Below are positions 21,850 through 33,724 of a stretch of 64,000 bases of DNA, one piece after another. The first letter of the stretch is position 1, and every line of letters starts with the position of its first letter. Below the pieces are notes generated by a model that was not told where the DNA came from, ran no database searches, and worked only from the letters and a program-made list of their open reading frames with translations. Source of the DNA: Topomyia yanbarensis (Eukaryota; Arthropoda; Insecta; Diptera; Culicidae); the NCBI RefSeq assembly GCF_030247195.1, contig NC_080672.1, positions 305,939,115 to 306,003,114 of the forward strand. Reading direction: 5' to 3'. Made by a program: the position numbers and the translations under genes.

Positions 21850-22173
21850 TCGATCGGGTTGGTGCGTTCCGTAGTGAACGTTTACCCGGTAGGGTTTTTC
21901 AAAAAAAAACCCATCTCTTGATCAGATTTGGTGCGTTCCGTAGAGAACGTCGACCCGGTTGGGTCTAAACATAAAATAAAAAAAAATGTGATAACCCAGC
22001 CATTTATAGGGCTGGTGCGTTCCGGAGAGAACGAGTGATATGTCCAAGAATAGTAGCAAAATGAGTAGTCGTTGCATTCGTTAGAGAATGTTCGATCTGG
22101 TTGGATCTTAGAATAAAATCCAACTCTTGATCGGATTGGTGCGTTCCGTAGAGAACGTCGACCCGGTTGGGTT
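21850..22173 (+). repeat. Array of five hairpin-forming repeats upstream of a Gag gene
   Basis: Five units centre on TGGTGCGTTCCGTAGAGAAC and CGTCGACCCGGTTGGG, near 21858, 21930, 22009, 22066 (weakest) and 22139. In each unit GCGTTC can pair with GAACGT or a close variant. In three units GGT also pairs with a following ACC across a small bulge. Units 2, 3 and 5 can form further outer pairs around CCAA/TTGG or CCAGCC/GGCTGG. Spacer sequences differ while the hairpin is kept. The array ends about 220 bp before the Gag start at 22393. Confidence 0.7.
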
Positions 22174-22392
22174 CATATTATATTTGTATATTAAAAATAT
22201 AAAAAAAAATCAAAATTTTAACCTGCATAAGACAAAATCTTATTCAACATTCCATTAGATTTTTTACGTTCATATAGATAACACAATCTGTAAAATAACA
22301 CAAATGAAAATTAGCAAAAAAAATATCAATAACAATAATATTGATGAATCATGAAGTAGTTATTAATACCGAGAGTATTTTTGTAATTGTGA

Positions 22393-23032
22393 ATGACAAT
22401 AAACCAATGTAAAAATAATGTGTGTAATATGGAATGTTCCCACAGGAGGATAACCAGAACTACCTTGCGATCAAAATTAAAAAAAGTGCGCTCTGATAAG
22501 AAACAGCTGGAACAGTCGTTAGCAGAAGGTAGTTTTGTGCGATTAAATTCTACTATGCACGAAGACAATTCGATCATTGAGCAACAATCGGTTTTGATGA
22601 CATCAATGAGCAATCTGTCATTTGCATCGCTCCAAGTTCCAGAATGTAAGCCAAGCGACGGTGAAGATGATATCGATCGCAAAATTTACGAGCAATGGAA
22701 GGATCTGCTGGAATCATCCATGCAGCTAGCAGGAGTGTCCGAAGAAGTTACGAGAATGAATATTTTCAAAATAAAGGCAGGGTTGAAACTCTTGGATATT
22801 TTCGAAGGAACGGTATCAGATACCAATGCACCCGATGTACGTACAGCCCAGTATTCCAACGCAATTTATCGACTTGACTATTTTTTTTGGTTCTCGAGAC
22901 TATTTATTTATGCAACGACAAAAACTCCGAGCACTGGCACAGAAATCAGGGGAGTCAGATTTAAAATATGTAAAACGGGTAATAGCAGTAGCAAAGCTGT
23001 GCGATTTCGGCGAAACTATTCGACAATGGTAA
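22393..23032 (+). pseudogene. LTR-retrotransposon Gag-like gene, frameshifted
   Basis: ATG at 22393. The N-terminal ~30-60 residues are basic and coil-like ('RSKLKKVRSDKKQLEQSLAE'). A capsid-like segment follows with 'YEQWKDLLESSMQLAGVSEE', 'IFKIKAGLKLLDIFEG', then 'YFFGSRDYLFMQRQKLRAL' and 'ESDLKYVKRVIAVAKLCDFG'. This pattern (W near the start, ER/QRxxLR, E-S-x3-YVxR, A-x-L-C-x-F) is that of Ty3/Gypsy-type Gag capsids. The frame is broken at an 8-T run (22881-22888): removing one T joins the two halves. A stop follows 'GETIRQW' at 23032. No zinc knuckle, Pol or LTR was found nearby, so it is an isolated or truncated gag. Confidence 0.7.
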
Positions 23033-24149
23033 ATCTGAATTCCCTGATTTAAAAATAGCGAATTTTTCCAGTATTGACGCACGTGGAAAAAGTTTTCTTC
23101 TTCGTAGCAACTTTTATTTTTTATTTGTTTCAATTCAACAAGGACTGTTGATGTAATGCATTCAGTCCTTTTGAATCAATTAGCTGCATGCTTTTGTTAG
23201 AATCACTGATTTGTTTGGAACAAACAATAATTTTGTCGATCCTCGAAAAGCACAGATAACAAAACTTGTAAGATTGATTCAAAAGATATTTTGGTTGATC
23301 TAACCAAAAAAATAAGTTTGGTTTAATAAATTCCTTGGTTCACAATAAAGAATTTTTAACGATTAAAAATGAAGAAATAATTTATAGAATCAAACATGCA
23401 CAATTTATTTGCGTGTATGATGAAAGTGAGAAGGAGAAAACTGGTGCCCCAAACCTGTGTGTACGTAAACCGTGTATTTGGCAACAAACACCTAAAGAAA
23501 AAAGAAACATTCTGAAATTGATTGAACGATAGAGAACTAATCGGTAAAAATGTTTTCTAACGATAACTTTTGTTTTTAAATTTCATACTAATTGACATAC
23601 AAAACTGTAATTTCATTACAGAATACGATTCATTTCAAATCAAAATACATTTAACAAAAATCTTCCAAAATGCGATAGTTGTCGATATATTTGGAATTTC
23701 GCTTCAACAAAAGCATTTAAATCGTTTAATTATGCTTTTTTAGAAGTTATTTGCGTTTCTTCATCATAACATGTCAGCGATCTAATGTTTAACATTTTAA
23801 AGACGTAAAAGAAACTTTTTCAGTGTATTTGGATCATGTAGATGCTTTCAATAAAAAAGTTTTCCTAACAACAACTCTGGGACATATTTTTATAATTCAT
23901 ACCATTTGCAGTCTAAAATACAATTTTCTTTTTTAATATAATTCTGAACGCCATTTTCAAATCAAAATGCTCATAACAAAAAATTTCTGTAATGGAGTAG
24001 TTCTCGAGATATTTTAAATTTTGCTTTATCAACACAATTATTTTGTTTTATTACGATCTTTTCATAAGTTATTCGCGATTCTCCATCAACAACAATAGGT
24101 TTTTCAAAAGGCCCATAACATTTCCTGTACCTTTCTCATTGACATCAAA
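23033..24149. other. Noncoding, no gene recognised
   Basis: AT-rich DNA with TTGATTCAA-like repeats near 23140-23330. A 65-codon plus frame near 23335 has no domain. Confidence 0.4.
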
Positions 24150-24461
24150 GGGACCATCCATAAATGACGTAGCATTTTTTGAGTGGTTTTAACACCTCCC
24201 TCCCCCATCGTAGCATTTCGTCACAAACCTCTAAATACCCCCTCTAGTAATTATGTAGCTTGACGGTAACCCTCCCCACCTCGTTGTCCCCGTAAAAATC
24301 ATAAAAAAAATTTAAAAAAATATGTTAGATGAAACGGGTAAGATTGTCGTGACATGCTACGTAGCATGACATGACTCCCTACCCCCCTGTCGTTAACATC
24401 ATAACAAAATACAAATCTCTCCCTTCCCCCATATAATGCTACGTCATTTTTGGATGGTCCC
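24150..24461. mobile_element. 312-bp MITE, ends GGGACCATCCA
   Basis: Left end GGGACCATCCATAAATGACG; right end is the near reverse complement, with GCTACGTCA and TGGATGGTCCC. The inverted repeats are about 27 bp. AAA flanks both sides and may be a 3-bp target duplication. The interior is C-rich with a central GCTACGTAGC palindrome and does not code. Confidence 0.85.
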
Positions 24462-24629
24462 AAAGCGGTATTGTAAACCTCAACGAAGATGTTGGTGCTT
24501 TAACATTTCTTGATGAAATTTCATTTTTCTTTTTACTTGTAACACCAAGACAATTTTTAGAATCTGTATACAGCGTTATTTGTCGCTAATCAAATCTAAA
24601 CAAACATAGTAAATGGTCCCAAGTACAAA

Positions 24630-24920
24630 CACAGACTAACACACATAACACTATTAGGGAACTCCCTTAAAAAATATCGATCCGGCAATTTTTCCAGAAC
24701 ACTAGCTCAACCTTTTATTCACGGTCCCAAATACTAATTTGCTGGTGGGTTATCCCTCAGGCTTGGGAACAATTTTTAACTAGTGGTCTATCCCCCATAT
24801 GCTTGTTCATATGTCAGTGGCGCCATAATTTCAAAAGCGGCCGCAGACCCAACTACAAATATATTTAAAATGACCGTTAAACTGGGCGAAGTATTATTTT
24901 GTTGTGTCTGTTAGTCTATG
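24630..24920. mobile_element. 291-bp hAT-like MITE
   Basis: Inverted ends CACAGACTAACACACA and, read inverted, CATAGACTAACAGACA. They are flanked by GTACAAA on both sides (24623-24629, 24921-24927); the next base differs (A versus G), consistent with a decayed 8-bp target duplication. No coding content. Confidence 0.75.
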
Positions 24921-24927
24921 GTACAAA

Positions 24928-25446
24928 TGAGAGCCTCTCTTTGTTTATATTCTCTTTCGACTATTATGCCGTCATCATAAAACTTTTTATCATTGTTTCA
25001 GTAGTATATCGAAAGCCTTTGATTTCAACTAGCATATTATGTCGAGTTCAGGAATAACATCGGTCGGTTCCGACAGCATGAAGTAACAAGTAACTTTACG
25101 CTTGTCCGGACATGCCGTAGACTCAGGTGATTCGCATTTCTAATGCCAAAAGACCCTGACTCCTACGGTAGCAGACAAAAAGTTAAGTCGCCGGTGAGCT
25201 CTAAGCTTGCATATATGATCCTTCCACGCTTTTCTAAACTTTTTCCCTTCAACACCTTGCTCTCCCTTGAGTACTATGGCTCTAAATATTGAAAAAAATA
25301 CTTCACCTTCCAGTCCCTTGCTAATTAAATGCCGTAAAAACTGTTGACGTTTCCAAGGTAGTTGGGATATCTTCACCAGGTGCGTTACTGTCGTCATGTT
25401 TTTAGTGGCTGAGTTCGACTGAATTGACAGCGGTTTTACCTCTACC
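24928..25446. other. Noncoding, no gene recognised
   Basis: An 85-codon minus-strand frame (25140-25397) has no recognisable domain; I do not call it a gene. Confidence 0.4.
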
Positions 25447-25622
25447 CAGTCAAACCAGTCCGGAACCAGTTCGGACTTCTGAGTGGATTCAGTATGAATT
25501 CAAGCTCAAATGAATCAACCGATTGAGTCGGAATCGGTTGTTTTCTTTAAGCAAGATTCCATACTGAATCCATTTAGGATTTCGAACCGGTTCCGGAATA
25601 GATTTAGGATAAGTTGGTTTGG
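25447..25622. mobile_element. MITE-like element, second copy
   Basis: Left CCAGTCAAACCAGTCCGGAA and right, read inverted, CCAAACCAACTTATCC with CCGGAACCGGTTCGAAATCC. GGATTCAGTATG occurs in both halves. Same family as 20424-20636. Confidence 0.65.
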
Positions 25623-28600
25623 CGGCGCTAGTGTTTTATCGTATATAAATTCAAATGTTTATACACGTTTTATCAATAAATTTGTTCGATCATGGATGTC
25701 TGTTCTCTGCGATAAAACTGTTTCTTTAGTTTAACAAAAACTGTTAAGTGAAAAGCAGTTAAGTAAAAAGTTGTTAAAATACCGGGAACCTCTTAGCTTT
25801 AGTATAATAATGCCAGGGACTGTATATACTCGGTCAAACAGATAAACATTGAAATCTATCACGGTGTTCACCACAGCTAACCAAATCGATTCCAAGATAC
25901 TTTAAATTTATAATGACTTACTATTCAATGAATCATCTAACTACATTTGTTTTTCAAGCGAAAACATTCCCAAACGTACGCTTCATCTCCGCCAAGAGCT
26001 ACGAAGCTAAATTCACAATCAAAAAGATGATGTAGGGTGAAATGCCTATTTTCACCATACTAGGAAGGGTGCCTCACTAATTCATTAATTGCTCGGCCTA
26101 CAATCAGTGGAATGCGTACAAATTGGCATCAACAGCTTTGCCTCGTTGTTAAGAACTGTGATAAAAACACAAATGCGTTGAAAATGGTGAAATTTTCGTG
26201 TTTGAGTACTACGAAAACTCGAATCGAGTGCCCCTATTGTTGCGCTACCATTTCACTCAATGCGTAGAACAAAGATGGAAGACACTGCTCTAACCAACGA
26301 CTTCAAATGGGTATGGGAATGTTAGGAACATGGCGAAAATAGACTCATCACCCTATCTACTGAACTGACTAGCGTAGTTAGTGTCAATATTCTGCCAAGT
26401 TTATCACTTTCGCTACGTGGTGAGGTTGAAAAATGTGCTCATCGTTTTTTAAACTCCCAGACACTTGTCAATAAATCTTAAGTTATGCATGCGTGTTGGA
26501 ATAATATCCATACTATAACTGTAGACGAAATTTCGCTAATTTGCTAACGTCCCACACGATTTACATGGCGATATTTATGTTTACTGATTACTGTTTTTCC
26601 TCAAAACTTGTGAGACATATGCTTTCCCACGTTGTTTTCGGTCGGATTCGGTCCGCTCCAAAAATAACTCGAACGCATGGAACCGAAACGTCGCGCCGTC
26701 AGAATGTGTAATGTCGAGTGGAGAAACGGATAACCAACGGTTCCACTAGAACTACTCATCAAATTGAATTCAATAAATCGTAAAAAGCAGTGTATTTGAA
26801 ATCTATTAGATCGTAAATTTTCGTAATGGATTCGCCAGATCGGCTGTTAGGAATGTCTTTATGGGTGCATTTTACTGACACATATGCTCCCTCATTAAAC
26901 ATATTTACGTGCGGTTTCGAGGGTCGGCCAAATTAACTCTGAACTAAATAAGTAAATGATCAATTTTAGTTCATGCATGAGGGAGAAAATCAGCTCCATC
27001 CAATGAACACAGATTGTACACGCCTTCGGAGCATATTAAATATGATCCACTCCCGCGCGTCGTCAAGAGCATTTTTGTTTGAAAACTGCACTGCGACTTT
27101 CATCGTCCGACAAGTCATCGAGGTTCCGGCTGACTTCATACAACTTTTGGTGCGGTATAGGGAAAATCCCATCTGGAGAGGGCAACGGTTGGGTGAGTTT
27201 CATATTTTTGCTGGGTGTTTATTTTTACTGCGAAACCGAAACGTTATGGACTGTGTGGCCTGTACAGCGATTCTTAGTAAATTTGTATATCTTTCACATG
27301 AGAGAGCGAATACTGAAGTCGTTCGATGACAGTGTAACTATATTTCTGGACTGGTTACGGTGAACAGTGGATTGGCACTATGAGAGGTGGTTTGTTGTTT
27401 TACCACTGAATCGTAATAATAATATAATGACAAGCGGAACGGAAATGTTTTCAAACAGATCTGATTGGGTTGCGATTGGATTGATTCGTTGAAGACGAAT
27501 GCCGTTGAAACATGATACGGTGTTGTTGGTTAGTTCAAAACTGTTTGAAAACTCTTAGAAGTGAGTGTTTGCTGTATCGTTGCTATATCTCAATACATTG
27601 CTAATATTTACCGTCTTCGTTTTCACATGTTCCGCTGTAGTGCAAAACGAGATGGACAAACTGGAGTAGACCCTTGTTTGGATTAGTGCACTATAGTGTA
27701 GTCGGTGTAGTGCAGTATGAAAATTCCACAAGAAAACTAGGTTATTTCTGAATTTTGGTACATCTGCACCAAAACGTTTGAATAACAATAGCTATTCTAA
27801 GTAAAATAACCGAGTAGGGGAAATATGGTTAAACCCGACACATTTTCTGGGTTACCACAAAACCAATAAAATTGTAATTTCTACGCAGGGTTCTTCTTCA
27901 GATAATTCTTAAAAAGGCTTCATTTTGTCAGCGATTTGCAAGCGGTCTGCATTCTACTAATAGAATTCATTCATTTATAAGTGACAAACACTTAGTAACA
28001 CTCCCTGGTTCAGACTTTGATTTACGGGACTCTGATCATCAACGATCTATAGGGGTATACAAAAGATCGTTGTCTCACTGTGATAAAGTTCATCTAGGGT
28101 AAACCAAGAGAACACTAGAAATTCGAGTTGATGAGCTTTTTGCATAAATAGCAAAAGCTTCGATAGAATCTGATAAGCAAAAATTCCAATTTTCGATTTT
28201 TAAAGGACTCATAATAACTAAACACGATAAAATAATTTCTGTGTATTTCTGCCTTTACTATAGTGTGCTAATAGTGTAATTGAAGTGTCACAAAGATCCT
28301 CGGCCTTTTGTAATGACTTGCAAATAAACACAACTATTTTAACAGCGTGTCGGTTTTATCCCAACAGTGAACAACAAAAAATATACCTCAACCTCGTTTT
28401 CAATGCACCCACTTGATCATAGTAAAGGCCGGTAATAATAGGTACTGGTGATTAAAAAAGCGAGTATGAACGCTGCTGTCGTATGTTTTATTTATTTTCA
28501 TGACATTCGACGTACTGACGTAAATCCAATTTGGCTTCAAATGCTCTACATAATCGTACTAATTATGAAGTGTCATTATGAAATGAATAAAAATTTGATT

Positions 28601-28790
28601 TCTAGGGAAAGTTGTTGGGTGTCGGCTTTACCCATAATTCCCCTACATGAACGCTGTCCTACTTTTACTTTGGTGGGATAAGTCTAGGTCAGATAACAGA
28701 TATTTCATATTGATATTCCATCTGTCACCTCCTAACAATCCAATGATATTAAGGGGTTACACCACTGTAGAATTTTAAAAAAATTAGGTC
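25623..28790. other. Noncoding, no gene established
   Basis: About 3.2 kb with no recognised repeat or gene. Around 26973-27194 all three plus frames are relatively open, and the stretch ends in GGTTGGGTGAGT, which matches a splice donor. That could mark an exon or 5' UTR, but no domain supports it. Confidence 0.4.
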
Positions 28791-28792
28791 TC

Positions 28793-28852
28793 CTTCTACG
28801 CGGAATCCTACAACGCGGCTTCCTACTGCGCGGTTTTCTACTGCGTGGTACC
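28793..28852. repeat. Short tandem repeat of CTACTGCGCGG
   Basis: Four to five imperfect 13-15-bp units, CTACGCGG, CTACAACGCGG, CTACTGCGCGG and CTACTGCGTGG, followed by the inverted GCGTAG. The CGCGG core is conserved amid AT-rich DNA. Confidence 0.7.
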
Positions 28853-29099
28853 CGCGTAGTGGGATACCCATAGCTTATGTGATTTCGACTAATTGGGGCT
28901 GTGGCCGATTATTTCGTCCGCGCCATACTTTCGCTGGCAAAGTTGTTGTACTCAGTTTGGCCAACAACTTAGAGTCATAGGGTATCCAATTAGTCGAGAA
29001 CTATGCCGCCAGGGGTGCTATGAAGAAAGAGTAAATAAATCTAACCTCTCGTCGTAAATTCGACTATCATCAAATGGATTCAATGTCAAATATATCAAG

Positions 29100-31709
29100 C
29101 AGAGGTGGGAAAATACCGGTTGAGTACCGGTACGGTAAACCAAATTTTCACAAGTGTTTATGTTTCCTTTACATTGTGTGCGGTCTTATCGCTGGTTGTG
29201 TTTATACGGGACACGAAAACCAAACCGAGTTTCGTTTTCACAGCACCGCGGTTTGGTTTTGATTTTCGTTTACCGGTGAACGAGTATGGGAAGGAAACAC
29301 GAGAATAACGAAACCAAACTTCGGTTGTGTTGTGGTTGTGTATTCGAGTTGATGTTTATCGGCTAAGCTAGTGCTGCTAGTATTTTTATTAAGAATTCTA
29401 AACAAATTTCTTTATAATATAAGGTATTTTTTCGGTAATTGAAAAAATGTCTTCAGGCATATTTCTGTTCAAATAAATTATGTTCGTGGTCATAAATGGC
29501 GTTCCTTAACTCAATATTGCGACATTTTCATAATGATTTATCATCAGGAAGTTTGAAATATGGGTATGATTGGTATGGGAAACTGCCCAAAAATCGAAAG
29601 TAACAGAAAATTTAATAGCCTCCGCTCTTTTTTACCTATGATAGCAGATCAAAATTTCAGATGCCGGTATATTCAAGATATTCTGTCATCTATAATTACG
29701 CGACATGGACATTTTAAATATAAGAAATATATCAAAAGATCGCAAATTGATGCCTGCCCGATCAGAAACACATAACAGAAATATGTCAAAACTATATCTC
29801 GCATTGTTACTTGTTATAAATTTCTGCTATTTTAACTACTAACGAGACCTAATTTATTACACAATATGTTATTGAAATTGTGTTCTGTAATAATCATGTT
29901 ATTTCATTCCGATCGGGTGCCGTCATTTAAAATCTGAAATGGCGAGCTATATTCAATACTACTGTTATTCAATAACGTTTTAATGGTAAAACATATCATG
30001 AAACATGGGTATTTTTGATATCGAAAAGTTGTGTAGAGATTAAAAATTGTTATTCGTCGTCATTTTGCATCCCAATATGGTGTTATTTTGACGACGATTT
30101 AGCATTTAAAAGCATGCATATTTAAATAGGCATATCCCGATCAGAATGAAATAACAAGATTATAACAGAACACAATTTTTGTAACATATTGTGTTATAAA
30201 TTAGGTCTCGTTAGTAGTTAAAATAACAGAAATTTATAACAAGTAACAATGAGAGATATAGTTTTGAAATATTTCTGTTATGTGTTTTTGATCGGGATAT
30301 TTCCAAGGAAACGAAACATGAATTGCGTCGTAAATTAGAAATTCAAAATGGGGCCTATTCATGATGATTTTACAACTAGCATGGTTACATTGTGGACCAA
30401 TATCCACATTAATGGTTGAAGGTCGTTTTACATGTTTTGTTGTAATGAGACAGAGAACTTCGTGATTGGACACAATGTGAACAATTTTTTTTATTCAAAT
30501 TATTGCGCAACATTTTAAAAAAAATTAATTGTTCTGCAGTAGATTTACATACACACATCGACTGGTATCGCCGGAAATATTTATTCCTTAAAGAAACTTA
30601 GTTTTTAACGGCGGTCTATAAAATGAAAATGTTTTTGCTATCCGTTAGTTGGTTGCTGTTCTCAATGAATTAAGTTTTTTTGTAATTGAATAATTTAGTG
30701 GTAGTTTTCTCTAAACGCGACCAAACCTAGATATTTCAAAACGATGTACAGTGACAGCAAAAATAAAAGAAATACGTATTACCAGCAATCAGTAAATAAG
30801 GACCTAATCGTGAGTTTCCCCCGCACTTGCGTCTGAGTTGCTAACCATATGTGAATAACACACACATACACGCAATTGCCTCTGTGCAAGGATAGATGTA
30901 TCAATGCGATGCGCCATAGCAGTAATAATAAGGATATATGTATAAAAAATGCGAGTGCGTGCTCGAGACTATTCGAGAATCGCCTAACCAGCGCAACCAG
31001 ACGTGGATTAGATCTCATATCTCATTAATACGACTATTGGCGATATAAATGCAGGCCCCTTTGAATACATTGAGTGTTGATGTGAAGTTTCAAGAGATTC
31101 AAGTCATGTTTAATTGATTTCATTAATTTTATTGATTTCATTAATTTAATTGTTGTTTTTATTATTTTATTGACATCGCTGATTTCATTGTTTTCTTTAA
31201 TTTCAATTCAAACATTTTGACATTAACATCAATTTGTATGCTCTATACAACTTTGCCAAATCAAACATATCTGCATTTCATGGTTCAGCATTGAAACAAA
31301 CGTTAATTGTTGAACTTTTAACAACTGCTCAGAACCAGCCATTTCGATATTACCCCATTGACTCTCAACAACTAATTGAACTCAATTCAGTTGTCTGTTC
31401 GGCAGCACTGCAGCCGAATTTACTGCTTCTTCTTTCAACCGAAGCACCGTGTACAGAAAAAACCAGGCTCGGTTTTCTAAAGCCAAACCGAAACCGCTGC
31501 TGAGAATACATCAACACAAGTTGAAATTCGTACACACATGCAAACGGTGCTGAGTGGCTCGGTTTGGTTTTATAAACTGAGACTCAGTGGAGGTTTTTCT
31601 TTCGTTTACCGTGTGAATGAAATCCAAACCGAATACGTTTACACGTGTTGAGATTTTGGGAACCATACCAGTGAATGTACGTACCGGTTGGTTTTCTTAC
31701 CCACCTCTG
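29100..31709. mobile_element. 2.6-kb non-autonomous hAT element
   Basis: Ends CAGAGGTGGG and CCCACCTCTG, flanked by a perfect 8-bp duplication ATATCAAG (29092-29099, 31710-31717). This is the hAT hallmark. Subterminal regions on both sides are full of ACCGGTT/GGTACGGTA/AAACCGAA motifs, likely transposase-binding repeats. No transposase (BED finger or DDE/dimerisation segment) is recognisable in any frame. A nested fold-back element sits at 29757-30296. Confidence 0.88.
29757..30296. mobile_element. Fold-back element with ~170-bp inverted arms, nested in the hAT element
   Basis: Arms 29757-29927 and 30127-30296 are inverted and close to identical over long blocks: CCCGATCAG at the tips, ACTATATCTC, TAACTACTAACGAGACCTAA and TTATTTCATTC. 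The centre is about 200 bp. No coding capacity. The 79-codon minus frame near 30234 lies partly in the arm and is not a gene. Confidence 0.85.
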
Positions 31710-31729
31710 ATATCAAGATTCTGATTATT

Positions 31730-33005
31730 TTGACAGGTGGTGTCTTCGGGGAGTTTGTAAAAGAAGTCCTGAGCTTCTAGATGGTAGAAAGTATAACTCG
31801 CAATTGCCCCACCAGGCGGCGCTAGTGCTAATGCAAATATTCAACTCATGTTAAAATAATTCTATATCTCAACATCGTGATTAGATATAGTAGTACTGTC
31901 TTCAGCTAAGTTGCTCGAGAGGTCGAGGATTACCCAACGGTAACAGATTAGTTTGGAATACTCTCACTACGCGGCGCTAGTGAGCGTAGAAGCTTTCAGC
32001 ACATGGTAGATTATGTTATATCTCAAAAGTCTAATAACTTGGAGAAATGGTGTTTTCGGCAAAGTTCTCGAGGAGATCAAAGGCTACTCGATTATGGATA
32101 GATTAAACTGGAATGGACCCGCCAGGCGGCGCCAGCGAGCATTTTTTTTCAAAGCATGTTTCTCGAGATCATGATCATATGGTGGTGGTGTTTTTTGCAA
32201 TATTCATACGCAGGAGTAGCTCTGTCCTACGGCGAATAAACTAGTTCAGAACTCATCCACTAGATAGCGCTAATGAGAATGAAACCTTATAGATATGTTT
32301 CTAAAGTCTGATAGTTTAGGAAAACGCTGTTTTTGGTAAAGTTCTTCAGGGGGACAATTGCTGTTTGACAATGTATAGAAAAACTTCGATTTTACATACT
32401 AGGTGACGCTAGTGAGCACGAATTTTTCCTTTCAATTTCTGCATCTCAATATAAAGGCAGTTTAGAAGTGTGGTGTCTTCTACAAAGTTACTCGAGAGGT
32501 CGAGAATTACCCAACGGTAACAGATTAGTATAGAATACTCTCACTATGCGGCGCTAGTGAGCGTAAATGCTTTCAGCATGTAGTAGGTAATGATATATCT
32601 CAAAAGTCTAATAACTTAGAAAGATGGTGCTTTCGGCAAAGTTCTTGAAGAGGTCAAAGGATACTCGATTATGGATAGATTAAAGTGGAATGGATTCGTC
32701 AGTTGGCGCTAGTGAGCATTATTTTTTATATCCTGTATCTCGATCATTTGGAAGGGATGTGTCTTTGGCAATATTCATAGGTCGAGCTCTGTCCTAAGGC
32801 GAACAAATTAGTTTGGAACTTGCTTACTAAACTTCGCTAATGAGAATTAAACTTTCTCAACATTATAAATATATTTCAAAAATCTGATAATTTGGGAAAA
32901 CGCTGTTTTTGGTAAAGTTCTCCAGGGGGACAAGTGCTGTTTGGCAATGTATAGAAAAATTTCGATTTTACCCGCTAGGTGACACTAGTGAGCACGCATT
33001 TGATG
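31730..33005. repeat. Satellite with 577-bp higher-order repeat of ~115-bp monomers
   Basis: Monomers each contain a GGCGCTAGTGAGC-like motif, a 'tatctcaa' motif and a 'ggcaaagttct' motif spaced by about 115 bp. Neighbouring monomers differ strongly, but the series repeats: CCCAACGGTAACAGATTA occurs at 31933 and 32510, exactly 577 bp apart, and the following monomers match in order. So five monomers form a higher-order unit present about twice. A lone related monomer lies near 28920-29020. Confidence 0.8.
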
Positions 33006-33224
33006 ATGAGAACTGCGAGAAACGAGAGACTTAGATTTAGTCGGTAGGCCTAACTACTACAAACCACTGCAGGAAGCATCCGACTTTACGACGAGCCAAC
33101 AGGTTGTTGAAGGTTCCTTCTCCTTAACTGACATTGCCCCAATTGGTTGAGCTGAATCGATTGGTATACAAGACTTCCCCTCCACTCCTCGGAAAAATCT
33201 TCAAAATTTGAGTTTTCTATACCT

Positions 33225-33724
33225 NNNNNNNNNNNNNNNNNNNNNNNNNNNNNNNNNNNNNNNNNNNNNNNNNNNNNNNNNNNNNNNNNNNNNNNNNNNN
33301 NNNNNNNNNNNNNNNNNNNNNNNNNNNNNNNNNNNNNNNNNNNNNNNNNNNNNNNNNNNNNNNNNNNNNNNNNNNNNNNNNNNNNNNNNNNNNNNNNNNN
33401 NNNNNNNNNNNNNNNNNNNNNNNNNNNNNNNNNNNNNNNNNNNNNNNNNNNNNNNNNNNNNNNNNNNNNNNNNNNNNNNNNNNNNNNNNNNNNNNNNNNN
33501 NNNNNNNNNNNNNNNNNNNNNNNNNNNNNNNNNNNNNNNNNNNNNNNNNNNNNNNNNNNNNNNNNNNNNNNNNNNNNNNNNNNNNNNNNNNNNNNNNNNN
33601 NNNNNNNNNNNNNNNNNNNNNNNNNNNNNNNNNNNNNNNNNNNNNNNNNNNNNNNNNNNNNNNNNNNNNNNNNNNNNNNNNNNNNNNNNNNNNNNNNNNN
33701 NNNNNNNNNNNNNNNNNNNNNNNN
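33225..33724. other. Assembly gap of 500 N
   Basis: Exactly 500 undetermined bases, which suggests a gap of conventional, unknown size. Open frames spanning it are artefacts. The gap lies 3' of the astacin gene, where its missing last exon could be. Confidence 0.98.

Noticed and set aside
26973..27363. Open frames in all three phases ending at a GGGTGAGT donor-like site, suggesting an exon
   Set aside because: No recognisable domain, no acceptor or partner exon, and frames overlap on both strands. Kept only as a possibility in the region note.
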